The notes under the pieces are model-generated. The model ran no database searches and was not told the DNA's origin. It was given only the letters and a program-made list of their open reading frames with translations. Positions 1 to 9,197 of a stretch of DNA of 64,000 bases are shown here, piece by piece. Source of the stretch: Streptomyces coacervatus (GTDB taxonomy: Bacteria > Actinomycetota > Actinomycetes > Streptomycetales > Streptomycetaceae). The DNA lies in assembly GCF_029223485.1 (NCBI RefSeq), contig NZ_JARHTP010000019.1, positions 62,001 through 126,000 on the forward strand. The letters run 5' to 3'. Within the stretch, counting starts at the first letter, position 1. Each line of letters starts with the position of its first letter. Position numbers and translations under genes: made by a program.

Positions 1-1524
1 GGCCGTCGGCGAGGGGGACGGGGAGGCCGGAGAGGCGGTCGGGGTCGACGCCCGCGAGGCTGTCGTAGAGGCGCCGCCACCAGTCGGGGTCCTTCTCCAG
101 CCCGGCCAGGCGGTCGATCGCGTCGGTGAGCGGTACGCGGGCGACGCCCAACGTCCGTAGTTCCACGCGGCGTTCGAGACCGGCGGGGAGGAGGGTGGGC
201 AGCACCTCCGCGAGGACCCGCACGGTGTCGGTGCCCGCGCCCTCCACGACCTCCGCGTCCCGGGGGCGCAGGGATTCGGGCAGGTCCGTGTCGCCGGAGG
301 GTTCCAGGGCCGGGGGGAGGAAAGCGGTCCGGGGCAGGCGCTCCAGGATGGCGGCGCGCAGGGCGCCGTCCAGCTCGCCCTTGCCCAGCGGGCCCGGGAC
401 GAGGCCGATGATGCCTTCGCCCACCGGGCGCCAGTCGGCGAGGAGTTCGGTGTAGGCGTCGGCCGCGCGCTGGACCAGGTAGTCGGTCAGCGGGCCCGGG
501 GCCGCGTGGCGGCGGGTGGTGTCCAGGGGGAAGGAGGCGATGAGGAGGGCGGGGACGCCGAGGGGCTCGTCGCTGGGGGTGGGGGCGTGGACGACGGGGG
601 CGCTGCGGGGGTGGGCGGGGGTGCCGTCGGTGTCGGCCGGGACGGCCCAGGTGACGGACCAGTGGGGGCGCAGACGTTCCTCCACCGGGCGGTCGGCGAG
701 GAGGTCGGGGGTGAGGGGGCCGTGGGCGGAGGCGGTGCGCCAGCGGGTGATGCCGTGTTCGGAGTCCTCTACGACGGTGAAGGGGCCGTCGGTGGTGCGG
801 CGGAGGGTGCGGACGGTGTCGTCCGTCTCCACGACCACTTCCTCCAGGCCGGGGAGGGCGAGGAGGAGGGCGTCGTCCACGGCGTGCAGCAGGCGCTCGG
901 CGAGGTCGGTGGCGGCCGGGTCGCGGAGCGGGAGGATGACGACCGTGTCGTAGGGGTCGGGGGCCGTGCCCTCGGCGGCGAAGGGGAGGCGGAGGAGCGG
1001 GACATGCCCGTCGCGCCGCCGGATTTCGTCCCCGAGGCCGGGGCTGTGCCGTGCCGTGTCCGCGGCCAGCTCGCGGGACTCGGCGAGGGACCAGCGGACG
1101 CCGCCGTGGCGGCCGACGACCGCCGGCTCGTCGGTGACGGCGATGACTGCGGCGAAACCGACGCCGAAGCGTCCGACGGCGCCTTCGTGGGTGTCCCGCT
1201 TGGCGGAGGCGCGGAGGGTGGCGAGGGACTCGACGCCGGCCGCGTCGAGGGGGGCGCCGGTGTTGGCGGCGGCCAGGACGCCGTCGCGGAGGGTGAGGCG
1301 GAGGCGGCCGGGGACGCCTGCGCGGGCTGCCGCGTCGGCGGCGTTCTGGGCGAGCTCGACGACGAGGCGGTCGCGGTAGCCGCCGAGGACCAGGTCCTCC
1401 TCGGCGTTGGCGTCCTCGCGGAAACGGGCGGGGCTGGTGGCCCAGGCGTCGAGTACGCCTCGCCGCAGGCGGGCGGTCCCGAAGGGGTCCGCGCCCTCGG
1501 GTGCAGGGCGCACGAACTTGCTCA
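1..1524 (-). CDS. Hsp90/sacsin-like GHKL ATPase domain protein (3' end outside window)
   Basis: The coding strand opens with a GTG at 1524 and stays open to the left edge, so about 508 N-terminal residues are seen and the C-terminus is missing. Residues 57-65 read ELAQNAADA, the N-box of GHKL ATPases. Further on are AANTGAPL (the D/N-x-G box) and GRFGVGF (the glycine-rich G2 lid motif). These are hallmarks of the sacsin-type Hsp90-like ATP-binding domain, known in chaperones and defence-type ATPases. Streptomyces annotations usually call this a molecular chaperone Hsp90 or sacsin N-terminal protein. It is transcribed away from the repeat at 1611-1744. The ATP-binding role is firm; the client or cellular process cannot be read from sequence. 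Confidence 0.85.
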
Positions 1525-1610
1525 CGTTGGCTCTCCTCGTCGGCCCTCATCGGCGTGAGGTCGAAGGTACCGCGAGATGTTCTTCGCCCCCGCCGCCCCT
1601 ACCCGTCCCG

Positions 1611-1744
1611 TCCCCGGGGGCTCCGCCCCCGGACCCCCGCTCCTCAAACGCCGGAGGGGCTGGGTTTGCCATCCCAGCCCGTCCGGCGTTTGAGGACAAG
1701 GCCCCTTAAGGGCCGACGGGGGTCTGGGGGCGGAGCCCCCAGGG
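1611..1744. repeat. Interspersed repeat family B, two head-to-head copies
   Basis: Two copies of a GC-rich element carrying the core CCGGCGTTTGAGGA and a GGGGGCGGAGCCCCC hairpin lie in opposite orientation and form one long inverted repeat between the convergent-upstream ends of the flanking genes. Related copies lie at 10993-11061, 31560-31627, 40113-40228 and 62837-62908. It probably folds into a strong terminator for the DUF3027 gene. Confidence 0.8.
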
Positions 1745-1770
1745 ACGCGTACCCCCACGCACCCGCAGAC

Positions 1771-2697
1771 TTACGAGTGCCCCAACTCCGCCGCATCCCC
1801 GTCGGAGACAACCGACACCGACCCCGAATCCGCCGCCGGCCGCAGCGGGAACGGGTCCACCCGGGTCTCGTCGATCACCGGCGGGGGCGGCTGCGGCGGC
1901 GCGGGCATGACTGCTGCCTCGGAGTGGCCTCCGCAGCCGTAGGAAAGGGAGACGACACGGCCGTCGGCCGGAGAGAACTCGTTGGCGCAGACGCCGAAGG
2001 CCTGGCCCAGGGAGCCGCCGATCGGCTGGAGGAAGCCGCAGCTCACGCATGATGCGGGGGCCGCCTGGGCCATCGGGGTCTTGGAGCCGTACGACTCCTC
2101 CCAGCGGTCCGCGGCGACATGCAGGCCGTAGCGGGACAGGACGCGGGCCCGGCGCATGCCGAGTTCCTCGGCGACGGACGCGATCGAGCCGCGGGTCGGG
2201 GCGACGGGGAGGTTCGCGGGAGCGCCCGCGGTGACCTCCGCGTCCTCCGCCTCCACCAGCTCCGCCATCTCCTCGGAGACGGGCGAGTCCGCTGACGGCT
2301 CGTCCTCGCCGGAGTAGCCGGGCTCCAGGCGGAGGTCCTCGGCGTCGGTCGGCAACAGGTCGCCCGGGCCCATGTCGCCGGGGCGCAGACGCTCGCTCCA
2401 CGGCACCCACTCCGGGGCGAGCAGCGCGTCCGAGCCGGGGAGGAGGACGACCTCGTCCAGCGTGACGAACTTGGCGCGGGAGGCGCGGGCGACCGTCACG
2501 GCCCAGCGCCAGCCCCGGTAACCGAGCTCCTTGCACTCGAAGAAGTGCGTGACAACACGGTCGCCCTCGGACTCCAGCCCCACGTGCTCGCCGACCACCC
2601 CTGGCGCGGCAGCCTCCTCGGCTGCGGCGCGGGCGAGGTCGACGGCCTCGGCGCACAGACGGTCGGGGGTGCGGCTTCGCGTGGTCGCTGCGCTCAC
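1771..2697 (-). CDS. DUF3027 family protein
   Basis: A 308-residue protein matching the actinobacterial DUF3027 family. The N-terminal half (about 1-110) reads as a compact alpha/beta domain; an acidic stretch follows at about 125-165. The C-terminal third holds a cysteine cluster (CVSCGF, then C-x-N, then CGGHSE, about residues 210-255) that could bind zinc. The function is unknown in the family as far as I know. The start at 2697 (MSAATTRSRTP) opens the conserved reading. The divergent MFS gene is separated by 343 bp. It is soluble, with no signal peptide or membrane segment. Confidence 0.85.
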   Translation of the reverse strand: MSAATTRSRTPDRLCAEAVDLARAAAEEAAAPGVVGEHVGLESEGDRVVTHFFECKELGYRGWRWAVTVARASRAKFVTLDEVVLLPGSDALLAPEWVPWSERLRPGDMGPGDLLPTDAEDLRLEPGYSGEDEPSADSPVSEEMAELVEAEDAEVTAGAPANLPVAPTRGSIASVAEELGMRRARVLSRYGLHVAADRWEESYGSKTPMAQAAPASCVSCGFLQPIGGSLGQAFGVCANEFSPADGRVVSLSYGCGGHSEAAVMPAPPQPPPPVIDETRVDPFPLRPAADSGSVSVVSDGDAAELGHS

Positions 2698-3040
2698 AGG
2701 TATCGCTTCTCTCCTACGCCGTCACTCGGGTGCGCCGGCCTGAAGGCGGTGGGTGCGGACGGAGCGGACCTGGGGACCGCGTCGACGTCCGCGCCCGATC
2801 GCACTCGGGCGCACCTCATACATCCATTCTGCGGGATGTCCGAGAGGCGCGCGGCCGAGAACGTTCGCCACGACGCGCTACGCACGCTACCTTCTCGCGA
2901 CCGCTCGGCCTACACCGACGGGAGGTTTCCCCCTGCCGACCTGGCAAGCGCCTGGGAATTCCACGGGAAATACATGGGACTACGCGCCCATACGCGCGGT
3001 AACCCCACTACACACAGGTTTCTCGGGGCACTATGACGGA
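2698..3040. other. Divergent intergenic region (343 bp)
   Basis: This gap separates the divergent DUF3027 and MFS genes and must hold both promoters. Several open frames cross it, but none has Streptomyces codon bias independent of the flanking genes. I see no strong hairpin, operator-like palindrome or convincing -35/-10 pair. Confidence 0.5.
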
Positions 3041-4477
3041 GTGGCAGCCGCAAGGACGCCCCCGGGAGCCACCGGGGCCGGTGGGATCAAGGGCAGGATC
3101 AAGGGCAGCAGTCGTGTTGGCGGTTCGGGCCGGTTCGGCGGGTCCGTCCGTGCGGTCGGCCGTGCGCTGCACTTCCCGGTGACCGGAACCGCCCGCGGGA
3201 TCCGCAAGGCCACGCATGCGCACGGCGCCGGCGAGTCCGGCCTCGGCAAGCTGATCGAACTGCACGCGGTCAACGGCGCCGGTGATGTCATGATCACCGT
3301 CGCTCTCGCCTCGACCGTCTTCTTCTCGGTGCCGACGGACGAGGCGCGGGGGCGCGTCGCGCTCTATCTCGCGATCACCATGGCGCCCTTCACCGTCCTC
3401 GCGCCGGTCATCGGGCCGCTCCTGGACCGGCTCCCGCACGGCCGCCGTGCCGCGATGGCGGGCTCGATGCTCGCCCGGGCGCTGCTCGCGCTGATCATCG
3501 CCGGCGCCGTCACCACCGGCAGCCTCCAGCTGTATCCGGCCGCGCTGGGCGTGCTGGTCGCGTCGAAGGCGTACGGCGTGGTCAGAAGTGCCGTGGTGCC
3601 CCGGCTGCTGCCGCCCAAGTTCTCCCTGGTGAAGGCCAACTCTCGGGTCACGCTCGGCGGGCTCCTCGCCACCGGTGTCGCGGCGCCCGTCGGGGCCGGG
3701 CTGCATGCGATCGGGCCGCGCTGGCCGCTCTACGGCGCGTTCGTGATCTACCTCTGGGGCATGTTCCTGTCCTTCACCCTGCCGCCGAAGGTCGACTCGG
3801 CCAAGGGCGAGGACACGGCGCTGCTGGCGGCGGACGCCGAGCATCTGCACGGGCCGCACCTCAAGCCGGTCAAGCGGCCCGGCCTCAGGACGGTCGGTAT
3901 CGCGGTCACCCACGCGCTCGGCGCCAACGCCGCCCTGCGCTGGCTGTCCGGGTTCCTGACCTTCTTCCTCGCCTTCCTGCTGCGCGAGCATCCGCTGACC
4001 GGCTCCAGCGCGGCCGTGTCGCTGGGGATAGTGGCCGTCTCGGCGGGCGTGGGCAACGCGCTCGGTACAGCGGTCGGGGCGTGGCTGCGGCAGCGGTCTC
4101 CGGAGCTCATCATCGTGGCGGTGCTGCCGATCGTGCTCGGCGCGGCGATCACGGCGGCGATGTTCTTCGGCGCGTTTCTCGTGGCGTGCCTGGCCGCGTT
4201 CGCCGGGTTCTCGCAGGCGCTGGCCAAGCTGGCCCTGGACGCACTGATCCAGCGGGACGTGCCCGAGACGGTACGCCCGTCCGCGTTCGCGCGCTCCGAG
4301 ACCATGCTGCAGATGGCCTGGGTGCTGGGCGGCGCGATCGGCATCGTGATGCCGCTCAACGGTGCGGCGGGACTGTCCCTGGCCGCCGCGGTCATCGCCC
4401 TGGGCTGGGTCACCACCGTCCGCGGCCTGCTCGGCTCGGCACGGCACGGGGGCGCGCCGAAGCCTCGCGTGGCGTAA
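3041..4477 (+). CDS. MFS transporter
   Basis: A 478-residue integral membrane protein of the major facilitator superfamily. After a glycine/serine-rich cytoplasmic head (about 1-75) come ten to twelve hydrophobic helices, with the MFS-type loop PLLDRLPHGRRAAM after the second helix. The frame stays open far upstream. I place the start at GTG 3041 (VAAARTPPGATG), because further upstream the frame crosses the intergenic region without coding character. It is probably a small-molecule exporter of unknown substrate. It is followed by the mqn lipoprotein-hydrolase-synthase run after 61 bp, so it could head that transcription unit. Confidence 0.85.
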   Translation: MAAARTPPGATGAGGIKGRIKGSSRVGGSGRFGGSVRAVGRALHFPVTGTARGIRKATHAHGAGESGLGKLIELHAVNGAGDVMITVALASTVFFSVPTDEARGRVALYLAITMAPFTVLAPVIGPLLDRLPHGRRAAMAGSMLARALLALIIAGAVTTGSLQLYPAALGVLVASKAYGVVRSAVVPRLLPPKFSLVKANSRVTLGGLLATGVAAPVGAGLHAIGPRWPLYGAFVIYLWGMFLSFTLPPKVDSAKGEDTALLAADAEHLHGPHLKPVKRPGLRTVGIAVTHALGANAALRWLSGFLTFFLAFLLREHPLTGSSAAVSLGIVAVSAGVGNALGTAVGAWLRQRSPELIIVAVLPIVLGAAITAAMFFGAFLVACLAAFAGFSQALAKLALDALIQRDVPETVRPSAFARSETMLQMAWVLGGAIGIVMPLNGAAGLSLAAAVIALGWVTTVRGLLGSARHGGAPKPRVA

Positions 4478-4538
4478 CACACGGGCACGCCGCACCCCAC
4501 GTAAAGAGAGCGTCGGACGCGCCCTATAGCCTTCGCCC

Positions 4539-5027
4539 ATGACCTCCATGCAATCCGCTGTGCGACGCCGCCGCGCCGTCGCCGCTGCCGGCGCCGTTTC
4601 CGCCGGACTGCTCGTCCTGTCGGCATGCGACAAGCCGACGCCGCTGTCCACGATCACGGTCGGCCGCGCCTCCGTCAGCTCGGAGGCCACCTGCGGCGGT
4701 GAGGGCAAGTCCCTGCAGACCGCGGACCTGGCGAAGTGCCTGAAGGACAAGGACATCAAGTCCATCAGCGTCGACCCCGACGAGACCGTCCGCTTCGGTG
4801 TCGACCCCAAGATCGCCGACAAGCGGTGGACGATCCTGATGAACGGTCAGCCCCTGACCGAGGACAGCGACAAGACGTACCGCACCGTCCCGGGCAGCGT
4901 CTTCTTCAACGCCCAGTACGGCGCCCAGGGCAACTCCACCCTGGTCACCATCAAGGCGGGCGACGGCAAGAAGAGCGGCACCACGGTCACCGGCCTGTGG
5001 TCCTTCAAGCTCAAGAAGAACGACTGA
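4539..5027 (+). CDS. DUF2771 family lipoprotein
   Basis: A 162-residue secreted lipoprotein. Residues 1-30 form a signal peptide with an arginine-rich start (RRRRAV), a hydrophobic core and the lipobox LVLSAC, giving a lipidated Cys30. The rest is a small beta-rich domain with a possible disulfide (Cys53/Cys67) and a lysine-rich C-terminus. It fits DUF2771, an actinobacterial family of unknown role. It is 23 bp upstream of mqnB in the same orientation, so it is probably cotranscribed, although the link to menaquinone synthesis is only positional. Confidence 0.85.
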   Translation: MTSMQSAVRRRRAVAAAGAVSAGLLVLSACDKPTPLSTITVGRASVSSEATCGGEGKSLQTADLAKCLKDKDIKSISVDPDETVRFGVDPKIADKRWTILMNGQPLTEDSDKTYRTVPGSVFFNAQYGAQGNSTLVTIKAGDGKKSGTTVTGLWSFKLKKND

Positions 5028-5050
5028 CCCCGTCACCGACGCCGTCTGCC

Positions 5051-5719
5051 GTGCCTTCCGTACGTGTCCTCGTGGCCACCGCGGTTCCCGCCGAACGGGA
5101 CGCGGTGGCCCGGGCGTTCACGGGTGACGGCCACGTCGTGATCGCCGCCGGTGTGGGCCCGGCCCTCGCCGCCGCCTCCACCGCGACCGCCCTCACCACC
5201 GCCGCTCTCGGCGGCACCCCCTACCATCTCGTCGTCTCCGCCGGGATCGCCGGCGGCTTCCAGCCCGAGGCACCCGTCGGCTCTCTCGTCGTCGCCGACG
5301 AGATCACCGCGGCCGATCTGGGCGCCGAGACGGCCGAGGGGTTCGTTCCGGTCACCGAGCTCGGCTTCGGGGCCGTCACCCACCGTCCGCCGGAAGCACT
5401 CGTACGAGACCTCGCGGCCGCGACCGGGGCCCGCACCGGAGCCGTACTGACCGTCTCCACCGTGACCGGCACCGCCGAGCGCGCCGCCGCCCTGCGCGCC
5501 CGTCATCCCCGCGCCCTCGCCGAGGCCATGGAGGGCTTCGGGGTGGCCGAGGCGGCGGCCGCCCATCGCGTCCCCGTGCTGGAGATACGCGCGGTCTCCA
5601 ACCCGGTCGGCCCGCGCGACCGCGCCGCCTGGCGCATCGGCGACGCCCTCACGGCCCTGACCGAGGCCTTCGGGAAGCTTGCGCCCGTCCTGGAGAGTTG
5701 GAACCCGTATGACCAGTGA
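5051..5719 (+). CDS. mqnB: Futalosine hydrolase MqnB
   Basis: A 222-residue purine-nucleoside-phosphorylase-like enzyme that hydrolyses futalosine (or aminofutalosine) to dehypoxanthine futalosine in the alternative menaquinone pathway. Seen: a Rossmann-type N-terminus (VRVLVATAVPAERDAV), the glycine-rich VVSAGIAGGF, and the catalytic acidic segment AEAMEGFGVAEA near residues 155-165. The start is GTG 5051; the frame is open upstream, but this is where similarity would begin. It overlaps mqnD by 11 bp, which implies translational coupling. Streptomyces make menaquinone only by this route. Confidence 0.93.
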   Translation: MPSVRVLVATAVPAERDAVARAFTGDGHVVIAAGVGPALAAASTATALTTAALGGTPYHLVVSAGIAGGFQPEAPVGSLVVADEITAADLGAETAEGFVPVTELGFGAVTHRPPEALVRDLAAATGARTGAVLTVSTVTGTAERAAALRARHPRALAEAMEGFGVAEAAAAHRVPVLEIRAVSNPVGPRDRAAWRIGDALTALTEAFGKLAPVLESWNPYDQ

Positions 5720-6575
5720 CCTCGTACAGCCCGTGCAGCCTCTGCAGATCGCGTACTCCCCCTGCCCGAACGACACCTTCGTCTTCGACGCCCTCGCCCA
5801 CGGCCGCGTCCCCGGTGCGCCGGCGCTCGACGTGACCTTCGCGGACATCGACATCACCAACGGCATGGCCGAGCGCGGCGAGTTCGACGTGCTGAAGGTG
5901 TCGTACGCCGTGCTGCCGTACGTCCTCGACGAGTACGCGCTGCTGCCGTGCGGGGGTGCGCTGGGGCGCGGCTGCGGGCCGCTGGTGCTGACCCGGGAGG
6001 CCGGGGTCGACCTCACGGGCCGTAGGGTCGCGGTGCCGAGCGAGAAGTCGACGGCGTATCTGCTGTTCCGGCTGTGGGCGGCGGACACCATCCCGGGTGG
6101 CGTAGGCGAGATCGTCGTGATGCCGTTCCACGAGATCATGCCTGCCGTGCGGGACGGGAAGGTCGACGCGGGGCTCGTCATCCACGAGGCCCGCTTCACG
6201 TACCAGAACTACGGGCTGCACAAGCTCGCGGACATGGGCGAGCACTGGGAGGACACGACGGGCCTGCCCATCCCGCTGGGCGCGATCATCGCCAAGCGGT
6301 CGCTGGGCGCCGAGGCCCTGACGGGCCTGGCCGAATCCATCCGCACCTCCGTACGCGCCGCCTGGGACGAGCCCGAGGTCTCCCGCCCGTACGTCATGGA
6401 GCACGCCCAGGAGATGGACCCGTCCGTCGCGGACCAGCACATCGGCCTGTACGTCAACGAGTTCACCCACGACCTCGGGGTGGACGGCTATGCGGCGGTG
6501 CGGGGGCTGCTCACTCGTGCGGCGGCCGAGGGGCTGGTGCCGCCCCTCGGCCCGGATGTGCTCGAATTCCCGTAG
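5709..6575 (+). CDS. mqnD: 1,4-dihydroxy-6-naphthoate synthase MqnD
   Basis: A 288-residue MqnA/MqnD-family lyase, fold related to periplasmic binding proteins. It converts cyclic dehypoxanthine futalosine to 1,4-dihydroxy-6-naphthoate. The family signature SPCPNDTFVFDAL sits at about residues 15-27, with GLVIHEARFTY in the second lobe. ATG 5709 lies inside the end of mqnB (11-bp overlap). The acyl precursor steps (mqnA, mqnC) are not in this window. It is followed by the convergent cold-shock gene with a 32-bp gap. Confidence 0.95.
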   Translation: MTSDLVQPVQPLQIAYSPCPNDTFVFDALAHGRVPGAPALDVTFADIDITNGMAERGEFDVLKVSYAVLPYVLDEYALLPCGGALGRGCGPLVLTREAGVDLTGRRVAVPSEKSTAYLLFRLWAADTIPGGVGEIVVMPFHEIMPAVRDGKVDAGLVIHEARFTYQNYGLHKLADMGEHWEDTTGLPIPLGAIIAKRSLGAEALTGLAESIRTSVRAAWDEPEVSRPYVMEHAQEMDPSVADQHIGLYVNEFTHDLGVDGYAAVRGLLTRAAAEGLVPPLGPDVLEFP

Positions 6576-6607
6576 AAGTTACGGAGGTTGGTCGGGGTGG
6601 TACGGGG

Positions 6608-6991
6608 TTACACGTCCAGCTGGTCGGCGACCGCGCGCAGCAGGCCCGCGATCTTCTTGCCGGAGGCCTTGTCGGGGTAGCGGCCCTTCTCCAGCATCGG
6701 CGTGATGTTCTCCAGGAGGGTCGTCAGGTCCTGGACGATGGAGGCCAGTTCGTCCGGCTTCTTGCGGGTGGCGGCCGCGACCGAGGGGGTCGGGTCCAGG
6801 ACGGTGACCGAAAGGGCCTGGTCGCCGCGCTGGCCTGCGACCACGCCGAACTCCACTCGCTGTCCCGGCTTGAGGCTCTCGACTCCGGCGGGGAGGACCG
6901 AGGAATGGACGAAGACGTCGCCGCCGTCGTCACGGGAGAGAAAGCCGAAGCCCTTCTCGCTGTTGAACCACTTGACCTTGCCGGTAGGCAC
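6608..6991 (-). CDS. Cold-shock domain protein with C-terminal extension
   Basis: A 127-residue protein. Residues 1-67 are a cold-shock domain with RNP1 (KGFGFLS) and RNP2 (VFVHSSV), which binds single-stranded nucleic acid. The remaining 60 residues (KKPDELASIVQDL to VADQLDV) form an extra helical domain, so the protein is nearly twice the usual 67 residues. This long form is common in Streptomyces. The C-terminal helices could mediate dimerisation or partner binding, which is inference. Confidence 0.93.
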   Translation of the reverse strand: MPTGKVKWFNSEKGFGFLSRDDGGDVFVHSSVLPAGVESLKPGQRVEFGVVAGQRGDQALSVTVLDPTPSVAAATRKKPDELASIVQDLTTLLENITPMLEKGRYPDKASGKKIAGLLRAVADQLDV

Positions 6992-7154
6992 GTCTGTCCT
7001 CGTCCTCGTACTCGTCGGAAAACTGCTTCGGAAACGGCTCTTGATAGCACTTGGGCGGGTCGTCGGGACCCGCCGGTACCAAGGCTAATGGTCTTCAGGC
7101 CGGTGACAAGACGTCGCCGGGTTGTTCCTTCGCGCAGGGAACTACCCTGGTCCG

Positions 7155-7403
7155 GTGCGTGACAAAACCCAAACGAATTCCGCCGGGCCCGGTGACCGAC
7201 TGATCCGTGCCGGTGCCATCGTGTTCTTCCTCGGTGCCCTGGCCACACTCGTCACAGTGGCTCCGCTGTTCCTCCACGCGAAGCCATTTCCGACGTACAT
7301 GTTCGGACTGTGCATGCTCATGGGGGTCGGCTTCCTCATCGCGGGAGCCGGAGTGCTGCAGTCGATTGCGGCGGGCCGCCGTCAGGCCCGCGCCGGGCGG
7401 TAG
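7155..7403 (+). CDS. Small two-helix membrane protein
   Basis: An 82-residue protein with two hydrophobic segments (about 19-38 and 45-66) joined by a short polar turn, typical of small conserved actinobacterial membrane proteins. I prefer GTG 7155 (VRDKTQTNSAGPGDRLI) over ATG 7122, because the polar N-terminus up to the first helix is then of normal length. No function is recognisable. It overlaps the convergent HAD gene by 22 bp at the 3' end. Confidence 0.65.
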   Translation: MRDKTQTNSAGPGDRLIRAGAIVFFLGALATLVTVAPLFLHAKPFPTYMFGLCMLMGVGFLIAGAGVLQSIAAGRRQARAGR

Positions 7404-8017
7404 TCCGCAAGCCACCCTGGGAACTCGGTGAGGTCTCCGAGCACTACGTCCGCGCCGGCCGTGCTCAGCTCTTCGGCGCTGCACGGGCCCGTCGCCACGG
7501 CGACCGACAGTGCGTCGGCCTTGCGCGCACCGCGTACGTCGCCGGTGTGGTCGCCGACGTAGATCCCGGCCCCGTGCTCGCGCAACGCCTCCGCCTTCTG
7601 CTCGGCCCACAGGTCGCCGACGACCTCGTCGGGGTGGATGCCGAGGTGTTCCAGGTGCAGCTTGGCGTTCGGTTCGTACTTGGCGGTCACGACGATCGCG
7701 CGTCCGCCGGCCGCCTGCACGGCGTCGATGGCCTCACGGGCGCCGGGCATCGCGGGCGTCGCGGCGATGGCGATCGTCGGGTACATCGACCGGTACAGAT
7801 CGGCCATCTCCGCCAGTTGCTCCTGCGGGAACCAGTTGATCAGCTCGTCGGTGAGGGGTGGCCCCAGCCGGGTGATCGCGAGGTCGGCGTCGATGTACGT
7901 GCCCGTGCGCTCGGCGAGTGCCAGGTAGCAGGCGTGGATGCCGGGGCGGGAGTCGATGAGGGTCATGTCTAGGTCGAAGCCGACGGTGGGCGCGGTTGTG
8001 TAGGCCATATGGGCCAT
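7382..8017 (-). CDS. HAD-superfamily phosphatase
   Basis: A 211-residue haloacid-dehalogenase hydrolase, PGP/Gph-like. Motif I is DLDMTLID (about residues 16-23), motif II VVTAKYE with its Lys acting as motif III, and motif IV YVGDHTGDVRGA. An alpha-helical cap lies between motifs I and II (about 30-85). It likely hydrolyses a small phosphorylated metabolite. Two in-frame starts are possible, ATG 8017 and ATG 8008; neither has a strong ribosome-binding site. Its 3' end overlaps the small membrane-protein gene by 22 bp. Confidence 0.88.
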   Translation of the reverse strand: MAHMAYTTAPTVGFDLDMTLIDSRPGIHACYLALAERTGTYIDADLAITRLGPPLTDELINWFPQEQLAEMADLYRSMYPTIAIAATPAMPGAREAIDAVQAAGGRAIVVTAKYEPNAKLHLEHLGIHPDEVVGDLWAEQKAEALREHGAGIYVGDHTGDVRGARKADALSVAVATGPCSAEELSTAGADVVLGDLTEFPGWLADYRPARA

Positions 8018-8054
8018 TGTGCCCAGTGGCTCGGTCCAAAGTGTTGTGTGGCGG

Positions 8055-8103
8055 CTGCGGGTTTGTGGGGGCTTGTCGCGCCGTTCCCCGCGCCCCTTTA
8101 GGG
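8055..8103. repeat. Interspersed repeat family A
   Basis: A copy of a roughly 50-60 bp element with the core GTTCCCCGCGCCCC, here followed by CTTTAGGGG. The other copies are at 23013-23080, 35910-35969 and 43757-43799. The copy overlaps the stop codon of the neighbouring gene (8098-8100). Confidence 0.8.
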
Positions 8104-9096
8104 GCGCTTCTGTGAGCGCCAAGTGATGAAGAGTGCCGAAGCCAGCGCCGCGGCCCGTACCACCCATGGCCAGGTCTGGGCGATCGCGTCGCTCATGTGG
8201 CCCTGGGGTATGGGGGTGCCCCAGCGGCCGTCGTTTCTGCCCCAGAGCCAGACGAGGCCGCCTGTGATCGCGAGGCCCGGCATGCCCAGGACCGCCCACT
8301 TCGACTCGGTCTGGGTGAGGCGGCGGGAGGCGTAGGCGATGAGCCAGCCGAGAAGCAGGGCGAACCAGTTCCCGAGGATCGCGCCGACGACGAGCAGGCC
8401 GGCGGCGATCAGGAGGAGCGGGTTGCTCCAGCTGCCGGTGGGGACGGAGAGGCGGCGGCGACGGGCGGCGGGGACGGCCGCGGGGACCGCCTCCTCCTCG
8501 GCCTCCACGGCCTGCTCGGTGGCGGGTGGAGGCTCCTTCTCCGGTTCCTTCGGGCGGGGCGGCCTGAGCAGGTCCGGGATCTCCACGCCGCCGGTGAATC
8601 CCGGGACACTCTCGCCGAAGGGGGTGCTGTCGACCCGCCACCAGTCGGGCTGGGTCGCGCTGTTGCCGAGTTCCTCGGCACTGGCCATGTGGGGTGGGGA
8701 GGGGATGTCGGAGGGGGCGGGCTTCTCGGGCTGGGCGGGGCGGGGGCGTGGTACCACCCGGCGCAGGCTCTTCGGCAGCCGCTTGCCGTCCTCCGGCTCG
8801 TCGTCCCGCTGTACGGGCACATGGGCGGGCGGCGACTGCGGTGCGGCGGCGGTGCCTCCCCCGGAGGGGGCACCTCCGGCGGCCGCGACGACCTCGTCGG
8901 GGGTGCCGAGCCGGGAGAGGATGCGGCGGACCGCGGCGGGGCTGTCGACGGTCGTCTTCGCCCGGCGCCGGTCGATCTCGTTGCGCAACTCCGACACCAG
9001 GCGCATGCGTGCGGCCGACGGCAGCTGCCGCTGCTGCGCCACGTCGCCGACGCGGCTCAGATACTCGTAGACGACCTTGTCGCTCTCGATACCCAC
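8098..9096 (-). CDS. HAAS (DUF1700-like) domain membrane protein
   Basis: A 332-residue protein in three parts. Residues 1-75 form a helical HAAS-type domain (VVYEYLSRVGDVA, then LVSELRNEIDRRR, then LGTPDEVVAAAG) as found in permease-associated signalling proteins. Residues 75-220 are a proline- and charge-rich linker. Residues 225-330 contain four hydrophobic helices. The start is GTG 9096, with AAAGGGGA just upstream. Its stop codon lies in repeat family A. In Firmicutes HAAS domains pair with PadR regulators, but no PadR gene is adjacent. A membrane sensor or scaffold is a guess. Confidence 0.8.
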   Translation of the reverse strand: MGIESDKVVYEYLSRVGDVAQQRQLPSAARMRLVSELRNEIDRRRAKTTVDSPAAVRRILSRLGTPDEVVAAAGGAPSGGGTAAAPQSPPAHVPVQRDDEPEDGKRLPKSLRRVVPRPRPAQPEKPAPSDIPSPPHMASAEELGNSATQPDWWRVDSTPFGESVPGFTGGVEIPDLLRPPRPKEPEKEPPPATEQAVEAEEEAVPAAVPAARRRRLSVPTGSWSNPLLLIAAGLLVVGAILGNWFALLLGWLIAYASRRLTQTESKWAVLGMPGLAITGGLVWLWGRNDGRWGTPIPQGHMSDAIAQTWPWVVRAAALASALFITWRSQKRP

Positions 9097-9197
9097 GAAG
9101 TCCCCTTTGGGGCGGGTGTGTTGGATTCCCCGGACTCCCCAGTTTCCCTCGGATTCCCTCGGATTCCCGTGGTGACGACGGTAGCGCAGGCCGCGGG

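Noticed and set aside
3008..4822. 604-codon minus-strand frame
   Set aside because: Antisense to the MFS transporter; Arg/Gly/His-rich shadow.
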